DNA of 25,316 bases from a virus, in the IMG/VR virus record IMGVR_UViG_3300022074_000347, positions 1 through 25,316 of that record; one strand, given 5' to 3'. The notes beneath the pieces are model-generated. The model was not told where the DNA came from. It searched no databases and saw only the letters and a program-made list of their open reading frames with translations. Positions within the stretch are counted from its first letter, which is position 1, and every line of letters begins with the position of its first letter. This document shows positions 1 to 7,564 of the stretch, in pieces. Made by a program: the position numbers and the translations under genes.

Positions 1-258
1 CCTCTTCTTCTTATCAGGTGGTGCTATAGCATCTAGTAATGGTGCGGATAGTGCTACCCTGCCTGGGATTGGTAGTACACCACCTAAAATAGAGGTGAGA
101 ATTATCATCACCCTGTTGTCTTTAATATATCTCTTTGCAAGTGAGTAAACATCATTCAATACATGATACTCTCTAATAAATCCACCTAAGATCATAATAC
201 CAAAGATATAACCCATGTAGAGTTCTTTCTGTGCTATTGATTCTAAAATTTTAAACAT
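1..258 (-). CDS. Small membrane protein, truncated at window edge
   Basis: Reading left from an ATG at 258, the frame stays open for 86 codons to the edge of the window, so the C-terminus is missing. Two hydrophobic stretches are visible: about residues 13-26 (LYMGYIFGIMILGG) and about residues 50-72, the latter containing GGVLPIPGRVALSAPLL. A charged run (DKKKR) comes at the cut end. The proline/glycine-rich PIPGR segment followed by SAPLL looks like a re-entrant or helix-break motif of an integral membrane protein, but I do not recognise the family with certainty. The start overlaps the last 8 bases of the preceding oxygenase gene, so it is probably translated from the same message. The function is unknown. 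Confidence 0.6.
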   Translation of the reverse strand, partial: MFKILESIAQKELYMGYIFGIMILGGFIREYHVLNDVYSLAKRYIKDNRVMIILTSILGGVLPIPGRVALSAPLLDAIAPPDKKKR

Positions 259-742
259 AGTTAAAGTTGATTACCATACGAAATGATGAGTTAGTTGTTG
301 ATGTTCCTGTGTGTTTCATACCATTTGGAAATGTAACTAATCGATTAGCAACTGAGTCCACCTTAGTGCCATCTTCAAATAGTGTGTAACCATCACAAGT
401 ATTCATATAATAGATAGAAGTTTTGAGATAGTCTCTGTCTTCTGCATCTAAAACATCAATGTGCATACCATGTTCAACTAACTTATCAGTTCCCATGACA
501 AGGTTTGCTTTGATCTTGATTATAGCACATGGTTGTAACTTCTGCAAGATAGGGTATAAAAGTTTACATGACTCATCAGGTGTATGTCTCTCATAGAACA
601 TGTGAGTCATCTGTAGATTACGATTCTTATTTTCCTGTGTGTCATCTACAATCTTAGATGCATTCCAAGGAAAATAACTATCCAGTAACCCATGATAGAT
701 ACTCTCAAACTCTGCAAGTTTAAGGAAATTATCTGATATCAC
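251..742 (-). CDS. 2OG-Fe(II) oxygenase (prolyl-4-hydroxylase-like)
   Basis: A 163-residue protein with the double-stranded beta-helix signature of 2-oxoglutarate/Fe(II)-dependent oxygenases. The iron triad would be H94 and D96 (in MHIDV) with H144 (in MKHTG), and R155 (in SSFRMVINF) is the likely 2-oxoglutarate-binding arginine. The segment NTCDGYTLFEDG (residues 114-125) fits the strand and turn before the distal histidine. Such enzymes hydroxylate proteins, sugars or small molecules, and cyanophages commonly carry several. The start overlaps the stop of the U32/methyltransferase gene by 4 bases (ATGA), which argues for coupled translation and perhaps a shared pathway. The substrate cannot be read from the sequence. 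It is distinct from the second oxygenase in this window (7560-8189), with different length and motifs. Confidence 0.85.
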   Translation of the reverse strand: MISDNFLKLAEFESIYHGLLDSYFPWNASKIVDDTQENKNRNLQMTHMFYERHTPDESCKLLYPILQKLQPCAIIKIKANLVMGTDKLVEHGMHIDVLDAEDRDYLKTSIYYMNTCDGYTLFEDGTKVDSVANRLVTFPNGMKHTGTSTTNSSFRMVINFNYV

Positions 743-2466
743 TTTTCTATTACTACGAGGTGTACTCCATTCCAGAAATCATTTGAGTCTTCTGATTTCT
801 CTGTAAGTATAGTTCTCTCCCATATAACATTCTTATCTTTGGTGAACTCTTTTGTTTTTTCCATCACCCCTTCAAAGTTAGCATCGTCAACGACCAGTAT
901 ATAATCTTTATCAGCATGCTTATGGATATGTTCTAAGTTTGGTATCATATCCTTATCATTAGCAGCATCATAAAATATCACACGAGGTGGAAACTGAGGA
1001 TTAAATTCTACTGCCTGTATAGGTTTAACAGAAAATCCAATAGAACAATCAGTATTCATCCACTTCTCTGCATTCTTGATGAACTCATCAACTGGATTTG
1101 TTATATCTTCATATGGTTTATGTAAGTCTTTACGTTTTGGTTTTACTACCTCATCTTGGAAGTCATCAATAGCATATGCTTTGACCGCACTGTTATTCAT
1201 AAGAGCAGCGAAAACTGTACTACCCATGTATGCACCTGCATCAACATAGACAGTACCACGTTCTACACATAAGTTGTTTAGTAAATGTCTGACCTTATTT
1301 GATGATAAACCAAGTACATCATATCCTTTTGGATTGAAATTTGATTTATTATCAACAGCACCATCGATAGATCTGATGGCAAGGTTTACCAGTTCGTTCA
1401 TTTCTTTTCGTTTTTGCTTCTTTAACCTAGATTCTAGCACAGATTCACAATAGTTGCAATCCCAACAATCGAACCTACAAGATTTTATTTTCTCTCGCCA
1501 GATATTTATAGGTGCTTCTGGCATGTCCACATCATCCATGTACTCACTAAAGGTTGGTTGCATCATTTCATCATGATTTGCCCATCTTTCTATGATGTCC
1601 ATAGATTCTTTTAGTCTCATAGCATCTTCTCTACCATGTAACTTAAATACATCAATACCTGCATCTAAAAATTCTTCCCAATCTTTTCTCCATGGTGGTA
1701 TGTTTGCTGCCTTGAGTTCACTAGCAGGGTCATATGCATCCCATTTAGAACATGATACACGACTGATAGTACTATTGAAGTATTGAGGTTCACTTCCCTC
1801 TCTTGTTGCATTGTATTGATAATGCTCTGGCATGATAGGACACCCACCCCAACAATGTTCATTTGCCAAGAGTGATAGCATTACATCATTACCTTTACTA
1901 TGACAATATTTCTTTGCTTCTACAATGCGATCTAATAGAGGTCTGTCTCTCATTATATCCCTATCAAGATTGATATAATGAAACCCTGCACTTGCAAGTG
2001 ATACTACCTCGTTAGGTTTAGATACTTCTCTAAGTATAGTATTCTTTATCTCTAACTCTGGAAATTCCCGTTGTATCTGACCCGTAGAGACCCATGATGT
2101 ATGAGGTATAGTTGCACACCTTACACCGTTATCATATAGAAACTTAAAATTGGTGATAAAAGTTTCAAGATTCTTTTGGTCTGGTCTCACCCATATATTA
2201 TTGAATGTTGCTGATAGTGGTATTCCTGTTTCTTGTGAGATATACAATGCATTCTTTACTGCTCCCTGTGCATCACTGACACTACGAAATACATCCCCCA
2301 TTGCATCTTGCATAAAAGGGGGCATGCGTGTAGTAAAATATAAATCGTATATTAAGTTAGAGTGCTTCTTTAGAAATGGTATAAAGTCACTATCAATAAA
2401 CTCAGGACTGAGTTTCGGATTGATCGGAAGACTGAAGACTCCTGTCCTTAAGGTTGTTGTGTGCAT
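739..2466 (-). CDS. U32-like Fe-S protein fused to a SAM methyltransferase
   Basis: A two-domain protein of 575 residues from the ATG at 2466. A TTG at 2493 would add nine residues; neither has a strong Shine-Dalgarno. The N-terminal ~340 residues look like the peptidase-U32/TrhP/UbiU-V barrel: a NEHCWGGCP segment with C205 and C209, C239, FKLHGR near 274-279 resembling the family K-x-x-GR signature, and a late cluster C330-x3-C334-x2-C337-x2-C340 that could complete an iron-sulfur site. Residues from ~372 resemble a class I methyltransferase: VYVDAGAYMGST (motif I, about 406-417), an acidic AIDDF, and VVDDANFEGV before the last strands. U32-type proteins are known in RNA or quinone hydroxylation. 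The fused methyltransferase suggests hydroxylation followed by O-methylation, which is inference. The C-x3-C-x2-C run also resembles a radical-SAM motif, but it lies too late in the domain to be one. The gene overlaps the upstream gene by 65 bases. Confidence 0.65.
   Translation of the reverse strand: MHTTTLRTGVFSLPINPKLSPEFIDSDFIPFLKKHSNLIYDLYFTTRMPPFMQDAMGDVFRSVSDAQGAVKNALYISQETGIPLSATFNNIWVRPDQKNLETFITNFKFLYDNGVRCATIPHTSWVSTGQIQREFPELEIKNTILREVSKPNEVVSLASAGFHYINLDRDIMRDRPLLDRIVEAKKYCHSKGNDVMLSLLANEHCWGGCPIMPEHYQYNATREGSEPQYFNSTISRVSCSKWDAYDPASELKAANIPPWRKDWEEFLDAGIDVFKLHGREDAMRLKESMDIIERWANHDEMMQPTFSEYMDDVDMPEAPINIWREKIKSCRFDCWDCNYCESVLESRLKKQKRKEMNELVNLAIRSIDGAVDNKSNFNPKGYDVLGLSSNKVRHLLNNLCVERGTVYVDAGAYMGSTVFAALMNNSAVKAYAIDDFQDEVVKPKRKDLHKPYEDITNPVDEFIKNAEKWMNTDCSIGFSVKPIQAVEFNPQFPPRVIFYDAANDKDMIPNLEHIHKHADKDYILVVDDANFEGVMEKTKEFTKDKNVIWERTILTEKSEDSNDFWNGVHLVVIEK
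1503..1510 (-). promoter_or_regulatory. Perfect late-promoter octamer inside a gene (doubtful)
   Basis: The minus strand reads TATAAATA, identical to the T4 late consensus, inside the U32/methyltransferase gene just before the C-terminal cysteine cluster and the methyltransferase half. An in-frame ATG lies about 100 bases downstream at 1401. An AT-rich window of this length should hold a few such octamers by chance, so activity is unproven. Confidence 0.2.
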
Positions 2467-3277
2467 AATCTGATAAAACACCTGCTGTGTCAAATAATTG
2501 TGGGGGTTTGCCTTCCATCATCTTCTCTACTCTATCTTCTGCTGCTTCTTTAATACCTCCAATGGATTTATTAACTGCAGTTGAGTACATCATAGCAAGA
2601 TCGGTAACTGCTGCTTGGTCTTCTGGTGCCATTTGTAACAAAGATTCAAGGTTACCTGCTTGGATTCTACCTGTAGTTAGCAGATCTATAGCACTCTGTT
2701 TTCCCATACGAGCGATCCAATACTTATGCTCTTCTACATTCTCTAACTCTTTATCTTCTAATAATGCTGTGATCTTTTCTGGATCGTCAGTTCCTGCTTT
2801 CTCTTTAATGATAGCAAACAGACCATTAAGTTCTTCCTTACATTGCTTGATCTTGTTTAACCATATTTGTCTATCAAGATACAATAACTCTAGTTCATAC
2901 TGTCTATCAACCTTATGAAACCCATCCTCTTCCTTTTCCATTGCAGCAGTAACTCTAGCAATATCATTAAGACATCGCTTAAACTGTATAGTAGTCTTCT
3001 GTAGTGCGTTAGTTCTACCCTGTATCTCCATCATTGCCTGACGTACCTGTCTGAATGGTGATACCTGTGAGTTTACAACAAAGTATTCGTTTTGAAATTT
3101 AGTTTGCCCAAAGTGTTGTTGTTCTGACCATGCCATCAACGCTTCATCAAACCCATCTACATCATATTCACTTATATGTTTTAAATCTTCTAAGGTCTCT
3201 CTGATATGATAATCAGAATTTGAGTCCTCCTGAGTAGTCAAAGGTAACTTTTCTTTCGATGTTTCCTGTTTCTTCAT
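2402..3277 (-). CDS. Unknown cyanophage protein, helical, near tail fibres
   Basis: I do not recognise a family. From the ATG at 3277 the protein is 291 residues, mostly charged and predicted helical, with long stretches suited to coiled coil (for example MEKEEDGFHKVDRQYELELL and KIKQCKEELNGLFAIIKEK). It has no signal peptide and no obvious catalytic motif. In-frame alternatives are a TTG at 3301 and an ATG at 3295. The ATG at 3277 is preferred because GGAAG lies about 11 bases upstream, whereas the others have no ribosome-binding site. Even so, it overlaps the upstream gene by 65 bases. A strong AGGAGG at about 3226-3231 lies inside the gene with no in-frame start after it. The position directly after the fibre genes fits a fibre assembly or accessory role, but that is inference. 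Confidence 0.7.
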   Translation of the reverse strand: MKKQETSKEKLPLTTQEDSNSDYHIRETLEDLKHISEYDVDGFDEALMAWSEQQHFGQTKFQNEYFVVNSQVSPFRQVRQAMMEIQGRTNALQKTTIQFKRCLNDIARVTAAMEKEEDGFHKVDRQYELELLYLDRQIWLNKIKQCKEELNGLFAIIKEKAGTDDPEKITALLEDKELENVEEHKYWIARMGKQSAIDLLTTGRIQAGNLESLLQMAPEDQAAVTDLAMMYSTAVNKSIGGIKEAAEDRVEKMMEGKPPQLFDTAGVLSDYAHNNLKDRSLQSSDQSETQS

Positions 3278-3980
3278 TTGTGGTGCATCTTCCATATTCA
3301 AGACATTGTGCTGAGTTCATTGCAATACTAAAGTAATCCTCTAGTACTACGTTTAGTTCACGAACAGAAGTGCATCCAGTTACGATATGGATCATCTTTT
3401 GTTCTGCGACTGCAAGTTCATAGAGTGAAGTCTTGAACTCTGTTTGTTTATCAACTATTTTAGTCGCAAACTGCAAAGTTGTCAAGTCCCTAACCTCTGC
3501 TAAACTATGTATCAGTTTTGTTTCAAAGGAATTATCAGCAATATATGCGGTTGCCTCACATATTTGATCTGTCCATGTTGCTTCTTCAAGTGTAGAAAAC
3601 TTAGTCATAAGAACAGTATGCCTATGTTCAAACTCTTCTTGAATAGCAAGTGTTATAACATCTTTCATGTAAGGGATTACATAATCTGAATAGATTGTAT
3701 CCTCTATGACTTCTTTATCTTTGTTCGTAGTTCCATCATCATCAACACCATAGACTGATCTAGTAAATCTTATCTCACTCCAATACTTATCTCCCATGAT
3801 ACCATCTTTACTGGGGTATCTGAGATATGTTATATGTTGAGGGATACTGGTAAAATATTCATCTGCAAGATGGTATGCTTCCAATCCTAAGTAAGTACCT
3901 ATTTGGATACCCCACTCCCCTACCTGAGGAAATTTCTCGACATCTAAAACGATGACGTCATTTGAAGTTGTGCTAATCAT
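3213..3980 (-). CDS. Unknown protein following tail-fibre genes
   Basis: A 255-residue protein with an ATG start at 3980 that shares one base with the stop of the upstream fibre gene (TAATG), so translation is probably coupled. The composition is mixed alpha/beta and acidic. The N-terminal part (VIVLDVEKFPQVGEWGIQIG) is strand-like, the middle part (IYSDYVIPYMKDVITLAIQE) is helical, and the C-terminus ends in VTFDYSGGLKF. There is no catalytic motif, signal peptide or membrane segment that I can recognise. The coupling to a tail-fibre-like gene makes a fibre chaperone or fibre-associated protein possible, but nothing in the sequence proves it. Its last 65 bases are shared with the next gene in another frame. 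Confidence 0.75.
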   Translation of the reverse strand: MISTTSNDVIVLDVEKFPQVGEWGIQIGTYLGLEAYHLADEYFTSIPQHITYLRYPSKDGIMGDKYWSEIRFTRSVYGVDDDGTTNKDKEVIEDTIYSDYVIPYMKDVITLAIQEEFEHRHTVLMTKFSTLEEATWTDQICEATAYIADNSFETKLIHSLAEVRDLTTLQFATKIVDKQTEFKTSLYELAVAEQKMIHIVTGCTSVRELNVVLEDYFSIAMNSAQCLEYGRCTTNEETGNIERKVTFDYSGGLKF

Positions 3981-5362
3981 TAGTAGTTAGGAATTGCTGT
4001 ACCATAATCGTAGTTGCCCTGTCCTGATACAGAACTAGAGGACGAACAGTGTGCTGATGACATGCCACCATGTCCTGATGGTGGTGAGTTTCCACCTAAG
4101 TTATTGTAACTATCACTATTATAGTTAACTTTGAATGTGTTATTGTTCTGTGAACCATTGTAGTTACCTAAACAATATCCTTTTCTCATGCCCATTTCAA
4201 AGTTTTCTTCACCCATATTACCGAAGTTAAGACCTCTAACCTGTATACCAGTGATGTCACTACACTTCTGGTTACCATTCTGGTTGTTATTACCTGTACC
4301 AACGTACATATGTCCTAACATAGTAGGAAGTATTTTCTTCCAACCATCACCACCTGGCCCATGTTCCCATGATACCCATGATTCAGTCTTATAGAACTGA
4401 CCTCTTCTAGTTCCAGATCTCTTGACCCAACCATAAAGTCTTCCATGTCCACCCCATGTAGGGTCAGCACCTGAGTCATCAAAGTTTGGTGGGAAACCAG
4501 ATGTCCTCATGACTTCAGTTTTTAAGTTAAATACGTCAGTCCTTGAGTTGTTACCACCATATAGGTAAGAGTATCCACCTGCAAACTCATGATCTTGGTG
4601 AGATCCCATTGAGTCTCTGTTCACTGTCATATCCCACTGTGACTGGTGTGTTAAACCAGATTCAGTTGACATTGACATTGCATTAGTATAGTTTGAAGAA
4701 CCCCTATATGTGTTCTCCATAGAGTGAAAGAAGTGCTTAGTATCAGTCCATGATCCTGACATATACGCACCTGATCTATCTAAAATATCTCCTAAGTTTG
4801 TTGATGTGTCTGTAGCATGAACAGTTCTGTTAACATTATTCCATGGTGAACCGTTTTGATATCCTCCTCCAACATATCCGTGTGTCCAAATTCTTGCTGT
4901 TGACCATCCTGTATCATTCTCTCCATCGAATGACCAATATGCGTTAGTTCCGTCTGATCTTAATAATGCACCATTTGTATAATTTAAACTATATCTATCA
5001 CCTGACTGGTCTGGTAGTGAACTTCCTGCTCCTGCAATCGGACCCCATTGTACCTGTCCTGCGTCTTGATCGTATGAATAACCTTCAAAGGTTCTATCTG
5101 TACTATTATATCTGAATAATCCTTCTGTTACTGAGCCTGGTCTTTGTGCTGTCGTACCTACAGGTACTTTCATAGCATCAGTTCCTGTTATATCTAAGGT
5201 ATAACTAGGGGATGCATCATTAACACCGACTCTATTATTACTGGAGTCAACGTAAAGAGTTCCAGAATCAAAATTAAAGTTGCCAGATGCTTCCAGTTGG
5301 AACTCTGCGGTTCCACTTCCACCTGTTAGGGATACAACTTTATCAACGTTTAATTGTGACAT
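3980..5362 (-). CDS. Tail-fibre-like virion protein
   Basis: A 460-residue protein rich in Gly, Ser, Asn, Thr and Tyr. The N-terminus (MSQLNVDKVVSLTGGSG) resembles the starts of the two fibre-like genes upstream. Residues 31-62 (GTLYVDSSNNRVGVN and following) match the short strand repeats of phage fibres. A VPVGTTAQRPGSV module with RYNST follows at about 65-110, the same module found in four other genes here. The C-terminal ~300 residues are unlike the neighbours and end in a Gly/Ser-rich tail (SAHCSSSSSVSGQGNYDYG), which suggests a variable receptor-binding or tip domain. The start has AAGGAG 13 bases upstream and a late-promoter-like octamer at 5388-5395. The exact position in the virion is inferred. 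Confidence 0.75.
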   Translation of the reverse strand: MSQLNVDKVVSLTGGSGTAEFQLEASGNFNFDSGTLYVDSSNNRVGVNDASPSYTLDITGTDAMKVPVGTTAQRPGSVTEGLFRYNSTDRTFEGYSYDQDAGQVQWGPIAGAGSSLPDQSGDRYSLNYTNGALLRSDGTNAYWSFDGENDTGWSTARIWTHGYVGGGYQNGSPWNNVNRTVHATDTSTNLGDILDRSGAYMSGSWTDTKHFFHSMENTYRGSSNYTNAMSMSTESGLTHQSQWDMTVNRDSMGSHQDHEFAGGYSYLYGGNNSRTDVFNLKTEVMRTSGFPPNFDDSGADPTWGGHGRLYGWVKRSGTRRGQFYKTESWVSWEHGPGGDGWKKILPTMLGHMYVGTGNNNQNGNQKCSDITGIQVRGLNFGNMGEENFEMGMRKGYCLGNYNGSQNNNTFKVNYNSDSYNNLGGNSPPSGHGGMSSAHCSSSSSVSGQGNYDYGTAIPNY

Positions 5363-5387
5363 TCGTAACTTTTTACTCCTTCCTTGT

Positions 5388-5395
5388 TATTTATG
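5388..5395 (-). promoter_or_regulatory. T4-type late promoter (CATAAATA)
   Basis: The octamer CATAAATA matches TATAAATA at 7 of 8 positions and includes the TAA stop of the upstream fibre gene. Transcription would start near 5382, leaving a short leader that contains AAGGAG before the ATG at 5362. Confidence 0.6.
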
Positions 5396-6500
5396 CAGGT
5401 CGAACAAGTACACAACCTCTTTTAAGGTATGTATCTTCGTTTCCAGTGTCTTGATCTGAGTGTATAACGATATGCATGTCATCAGTATAATTTGTTCCCA
5501 AGTCAAGGGTGTACCATGCATCTCCATTAAATACGTTTGGACCTGTACCGCCAGAGTTATCTCCTGCCTGTACAGAAAAGTTTCTCACATATTCTGAGGT
5601 GTAACTGCTTCCAGATCTAGAGAAACATGTATACCTGTTACCCATGAAACCACCTGGGTTGTTACCACCTGCAATATGTGTAGGTTGTGATCCTGCTACT
5701 GAGGGGCAAGAGTTACTATCATTGTTAGAGATAGCAGTGTAATAGGTAAAGATATGTTGTCCATCCCCTGCACCAGATGAGTTACGCATGATTGTTAAAC
5801 CATCACCAACTCCTGATGAAATATTTAGGAAGTTTCTACCGTTCTGACCATCATTAGAGTAATAGTTATAGAGATTCATTCTCACTTTTACATAACGATA
5901 TGATACACCCCTGTTACTAAAGGTTGCATATTTAAAGTCAGATCCACTTGCGTTTCTGTAGTAACCCCATGTTGAGTTATATGCAAATGTTCCAGTAGGT
6001 GTAGTATCTCCTGTATCATTTAAATTTTGTGCTGATAATGATGATGCATTACTGAAAAATGCAGCACCACCGCCACCCCAGTTACCGATTAAAATATAAT
6101 ACGGATGACTATTGATAGGTATGAAGTATCTACGGATTGTACCATCTAGGTTTAGATAGTAGTTACCGTCAGAAGCAACACCTGCATCCATAAGTTCTTG
6201 AACATTTGCTGCTGCTGTAGCAGGAGTTCCACCATTATTACCACCTGATGATGCTTTTACAACTTGTAACCATGAACTACCATTCCAAACTTCTACTTGT
6301 AATAACTCACTATTAAATCTTATCATCCCTGTACTAGGGGATGAAGGTCTTTGTGCTGTAGTTCCTGTAGGTAACTTAAAATTTGATAGGGGATCTAAAT
6401 TGCAAGTACCATTAACGATCAATGACTCTCCATCATCGAATTTGATCTCGAAGTTATTCATCGAGGATGCGTGTAGTTCGTTAACGTTTAGAGTACTCAT
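5391..6500 (-). CDS. Tail-fibre-like virion protein
   Basis: A 369-residue protein starting MSTLNVNELHASS, close to its two neighbours. Residues 42-80 carry the shared module KLPTGTTAQRPSSPSTG, IRFNS, VEVWNGSSW. After it comes a Gly/Asn/Ser-rich strand region with GGNNPGGFMGNRYTCF and a C-terminus ending YLKRGCVLVRPA. No enzymatic motif is visible. The gene is separated from the upstream fibre gene by 3 bases and from the downstream one by a 28-base spacer carrying a ribosome-binding site and a late promoter. A second late-promoter-like octamer lies 50 bases before its start. A paralogous series of fibre or fibre-decorating proteins is the simplest reading; the receptor is unknown. Confidence 0.75.
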   Translation of the reverse strand: MSTLNVNELHASSMNNFEIKFDDGESLIVNGTCNLDPLSNFKLPTGTTAQRPSSPSTGMIRFNSELLQVEVWNGSSWLQVVKASSGGNNGGTPATAAANVQELMDAGVASDGNYYLNLDGTIRRYFIPINSHPYYILIGNWGGGGAAFFSNASSLSAQNLNDTGDTTPTGTFAYNSTWGYYRNASGSDFKYATFSNRGVSYRYVKVRMNLYNYYSNDGQNGRNFLNISSGVGDGLTIMRNSSGAGDGQHIFTYYTAISNNDSNSCPSVAGSQPTHIAGGNNPGGFMGNRYTCFSRSGSSYTSEYVRNFSVQAGDNSGGTGPNVFNGDAWYTLDLGTNYTDDMHIVIHSDQDTGNEDTYLKRGCVLVRPA

Positions 6501-6503
6501 GTC

Positions 6504-7535
6504 TTACTTGTAAAAGAATAACCAATACATATGGTTTTCGGAGCCAGGATTATTTATCCCCCAATCACCAGACCAGTTAGGTTCTGGGAAGTTTTGGTTT
6601 GAATAGTTGTTTCCTGTCTGTCCTACCCATGCATGGTGTTCAACGTTACATCCTGTAGATGAACAACCAAGAGCATTGATCATACTAAAGGTATAGTTTT
6701 CACAGTTTGCGGGTGATAGATGCCAAGAATTTACAGGTTGTAGTTCACCTGCACTACTACCTCTATATCTATTGTCTGATGCTGATGCTGATCCTTTTAA
6801 GAATACCATTCCTGGGATTATTGTACCACCAATATTACTATGGTTGGATAGGGATATGTGTGAGTTAAACATCGCATGCATGTTTCCACCTCTGTTAGTG
6901 AAGCATCCAGTGATGTATCCAACATCAGTAGATGTATCATAAGGTGTACCAGATGTAGCAAACCCTTGCATAATCAATACATCATTTGCTGTCCACCCTC
7001 TATAATGGTTTGACTTAAAGTCATTTGCCATTGCTGCTCTTGCATTACCAGTAGTTGATGAAGTTGTCCAGTTACCATACCATGTATCTGAACCACCTGT
7101 GTAACTGCCATGTGAAGTATTATCTGTAATAGATGCAACCATGACCCAATAACTACCATTCCCATCTTTATATGCATATATTTCTTCTATATTAGTTCCA
7201 TCAAACTTAATATACCAATATCCAGATCCAGGGTCAGCACTGGATAAGTTTGCTAGTGATGTAAATGGTGCGTTGGATGTACCATTCTCTCCATAATATT
7301 GTATCCATGTACTTCCGTTATAAACTTCTACTGCTCCTAATGATGTATTCCATCTTATGTAACCTGTAGTAGGTGATGAAGGTCTTTGTCCAGTCGTTCC
7401 TGTAGGCAGACGCATTGCACCAGTCCCATCATGATATACATTACCGTTTATCTGTAACGTATGTCCCGCAGGAATTGATGCTTGATTGAGTGATGCAGGT
7501 ATACCACCGATACTACCTACAGTAAGTTTGCTCAT
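6504..7535 (-). CDS. Tail-fibre-like virion protein
   Basis: A 343-residue protein starting MSKLTVGSIGGIPAS. The shared module (RLPTGTTGQRPSSPTTG, IRWNT, VEVYNGSTW) occupies residues 42-80, exactly the same positions as in the neighbouring 369-residue protein, which points to duplication of the N-terminal half. Residues ~95-145 include YWYIKFDGTNIEEIY and SYWVMVAS, and the C-terminus ends HMYWLFFYK. The C-terminal two thirds diverge from the paralogues, as expected for fibre tips under selection for host range. A late-promoter-like octamer lies 22 bases before the ATG, and no clear Shine-Dalgarno is present. The fibre role is inferred from the module, composition and neighbours. Confidence 0.75.
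   Translation of the reverse strand: MSKLTVGSIGGIPASLNQASIPAGHTLQINGNVYHDGTGAMRLPTGTTGQRPSSPTTGYIRWNTSLGAVEVYNGSTWIQYYGENGTSNAPFTSLANLSSADPGSGYWYIKFDGTNIEEIYAYKDGNGSYWVMVASITDNTSHGSYTGGSDTWYGNWTTSSTTGNARAAMANDFKSNHYRGWTANDVLIMQGFATSGTPYDTSTDVGYITGCFTNRGGNMHAMFNSHISLSNHSNIGGTIIPGMVFLKGSASASDNRYRGSSAGELQPVNSWHLSPANCENYTFSMINALGCSSTGCNVEHHAWVGQTGNNYSNQNFPEPNWSGDWGINNPGSENHMYWLFFYK
6551..6558 (-). promoter_or_regulatory. Late-promoter-like octamer (GATAAATA)
   Basis: GATAAATA matches the late consensus at 7 of 8 positions. It lies inside the 3' end of the 343-residue fibre gene, 50 bases before the ATG at 6500. The same octamer appears at 20631-20638 in an intergenic setting. Confidence 0.4.
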
Positions 7536-7556
7536 TTAAACAGGTTATAGTATTTC

Positions 7557-7564
7557 TATTTATT
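7557..7564 (-). promoter_or_regulatory. T4-type late promoter (AATAAATA)
   Basis: AATAAATA matches TATAAATA at 7 of 8 positions and includes the TAA stop of the oxygenase gene. The fibre gene starts at 7535, giving a leader of about 15 bases. The same octamer occurs at 13027-13034 and 23847-23854. Confidence 0.55.

Noticed and set aside
1455-1477. C-x3-C-x2-C in the U32-like protein as a radical-SAM site
   Set aside because: It lies at the C-terminal end of the domain, with a methyltransferase following instead of the ~200-residue barrel that a radical-SAM enzyme needs after its motif.
2487-2918. Open frame of 143 codons on the plus strand
   Set aside because: It is antisense to the helical 291-residue gene, without its own signals.
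3213-3231. Strong AGGAGG followed by the stop of the 255-residue gene, as a start site for the 291-residue gene
   Set aside because: No ATG, GTG or TTG follows in the right frame within a usable distance; the bases are explained by codons for Gln-Glu-Asp.
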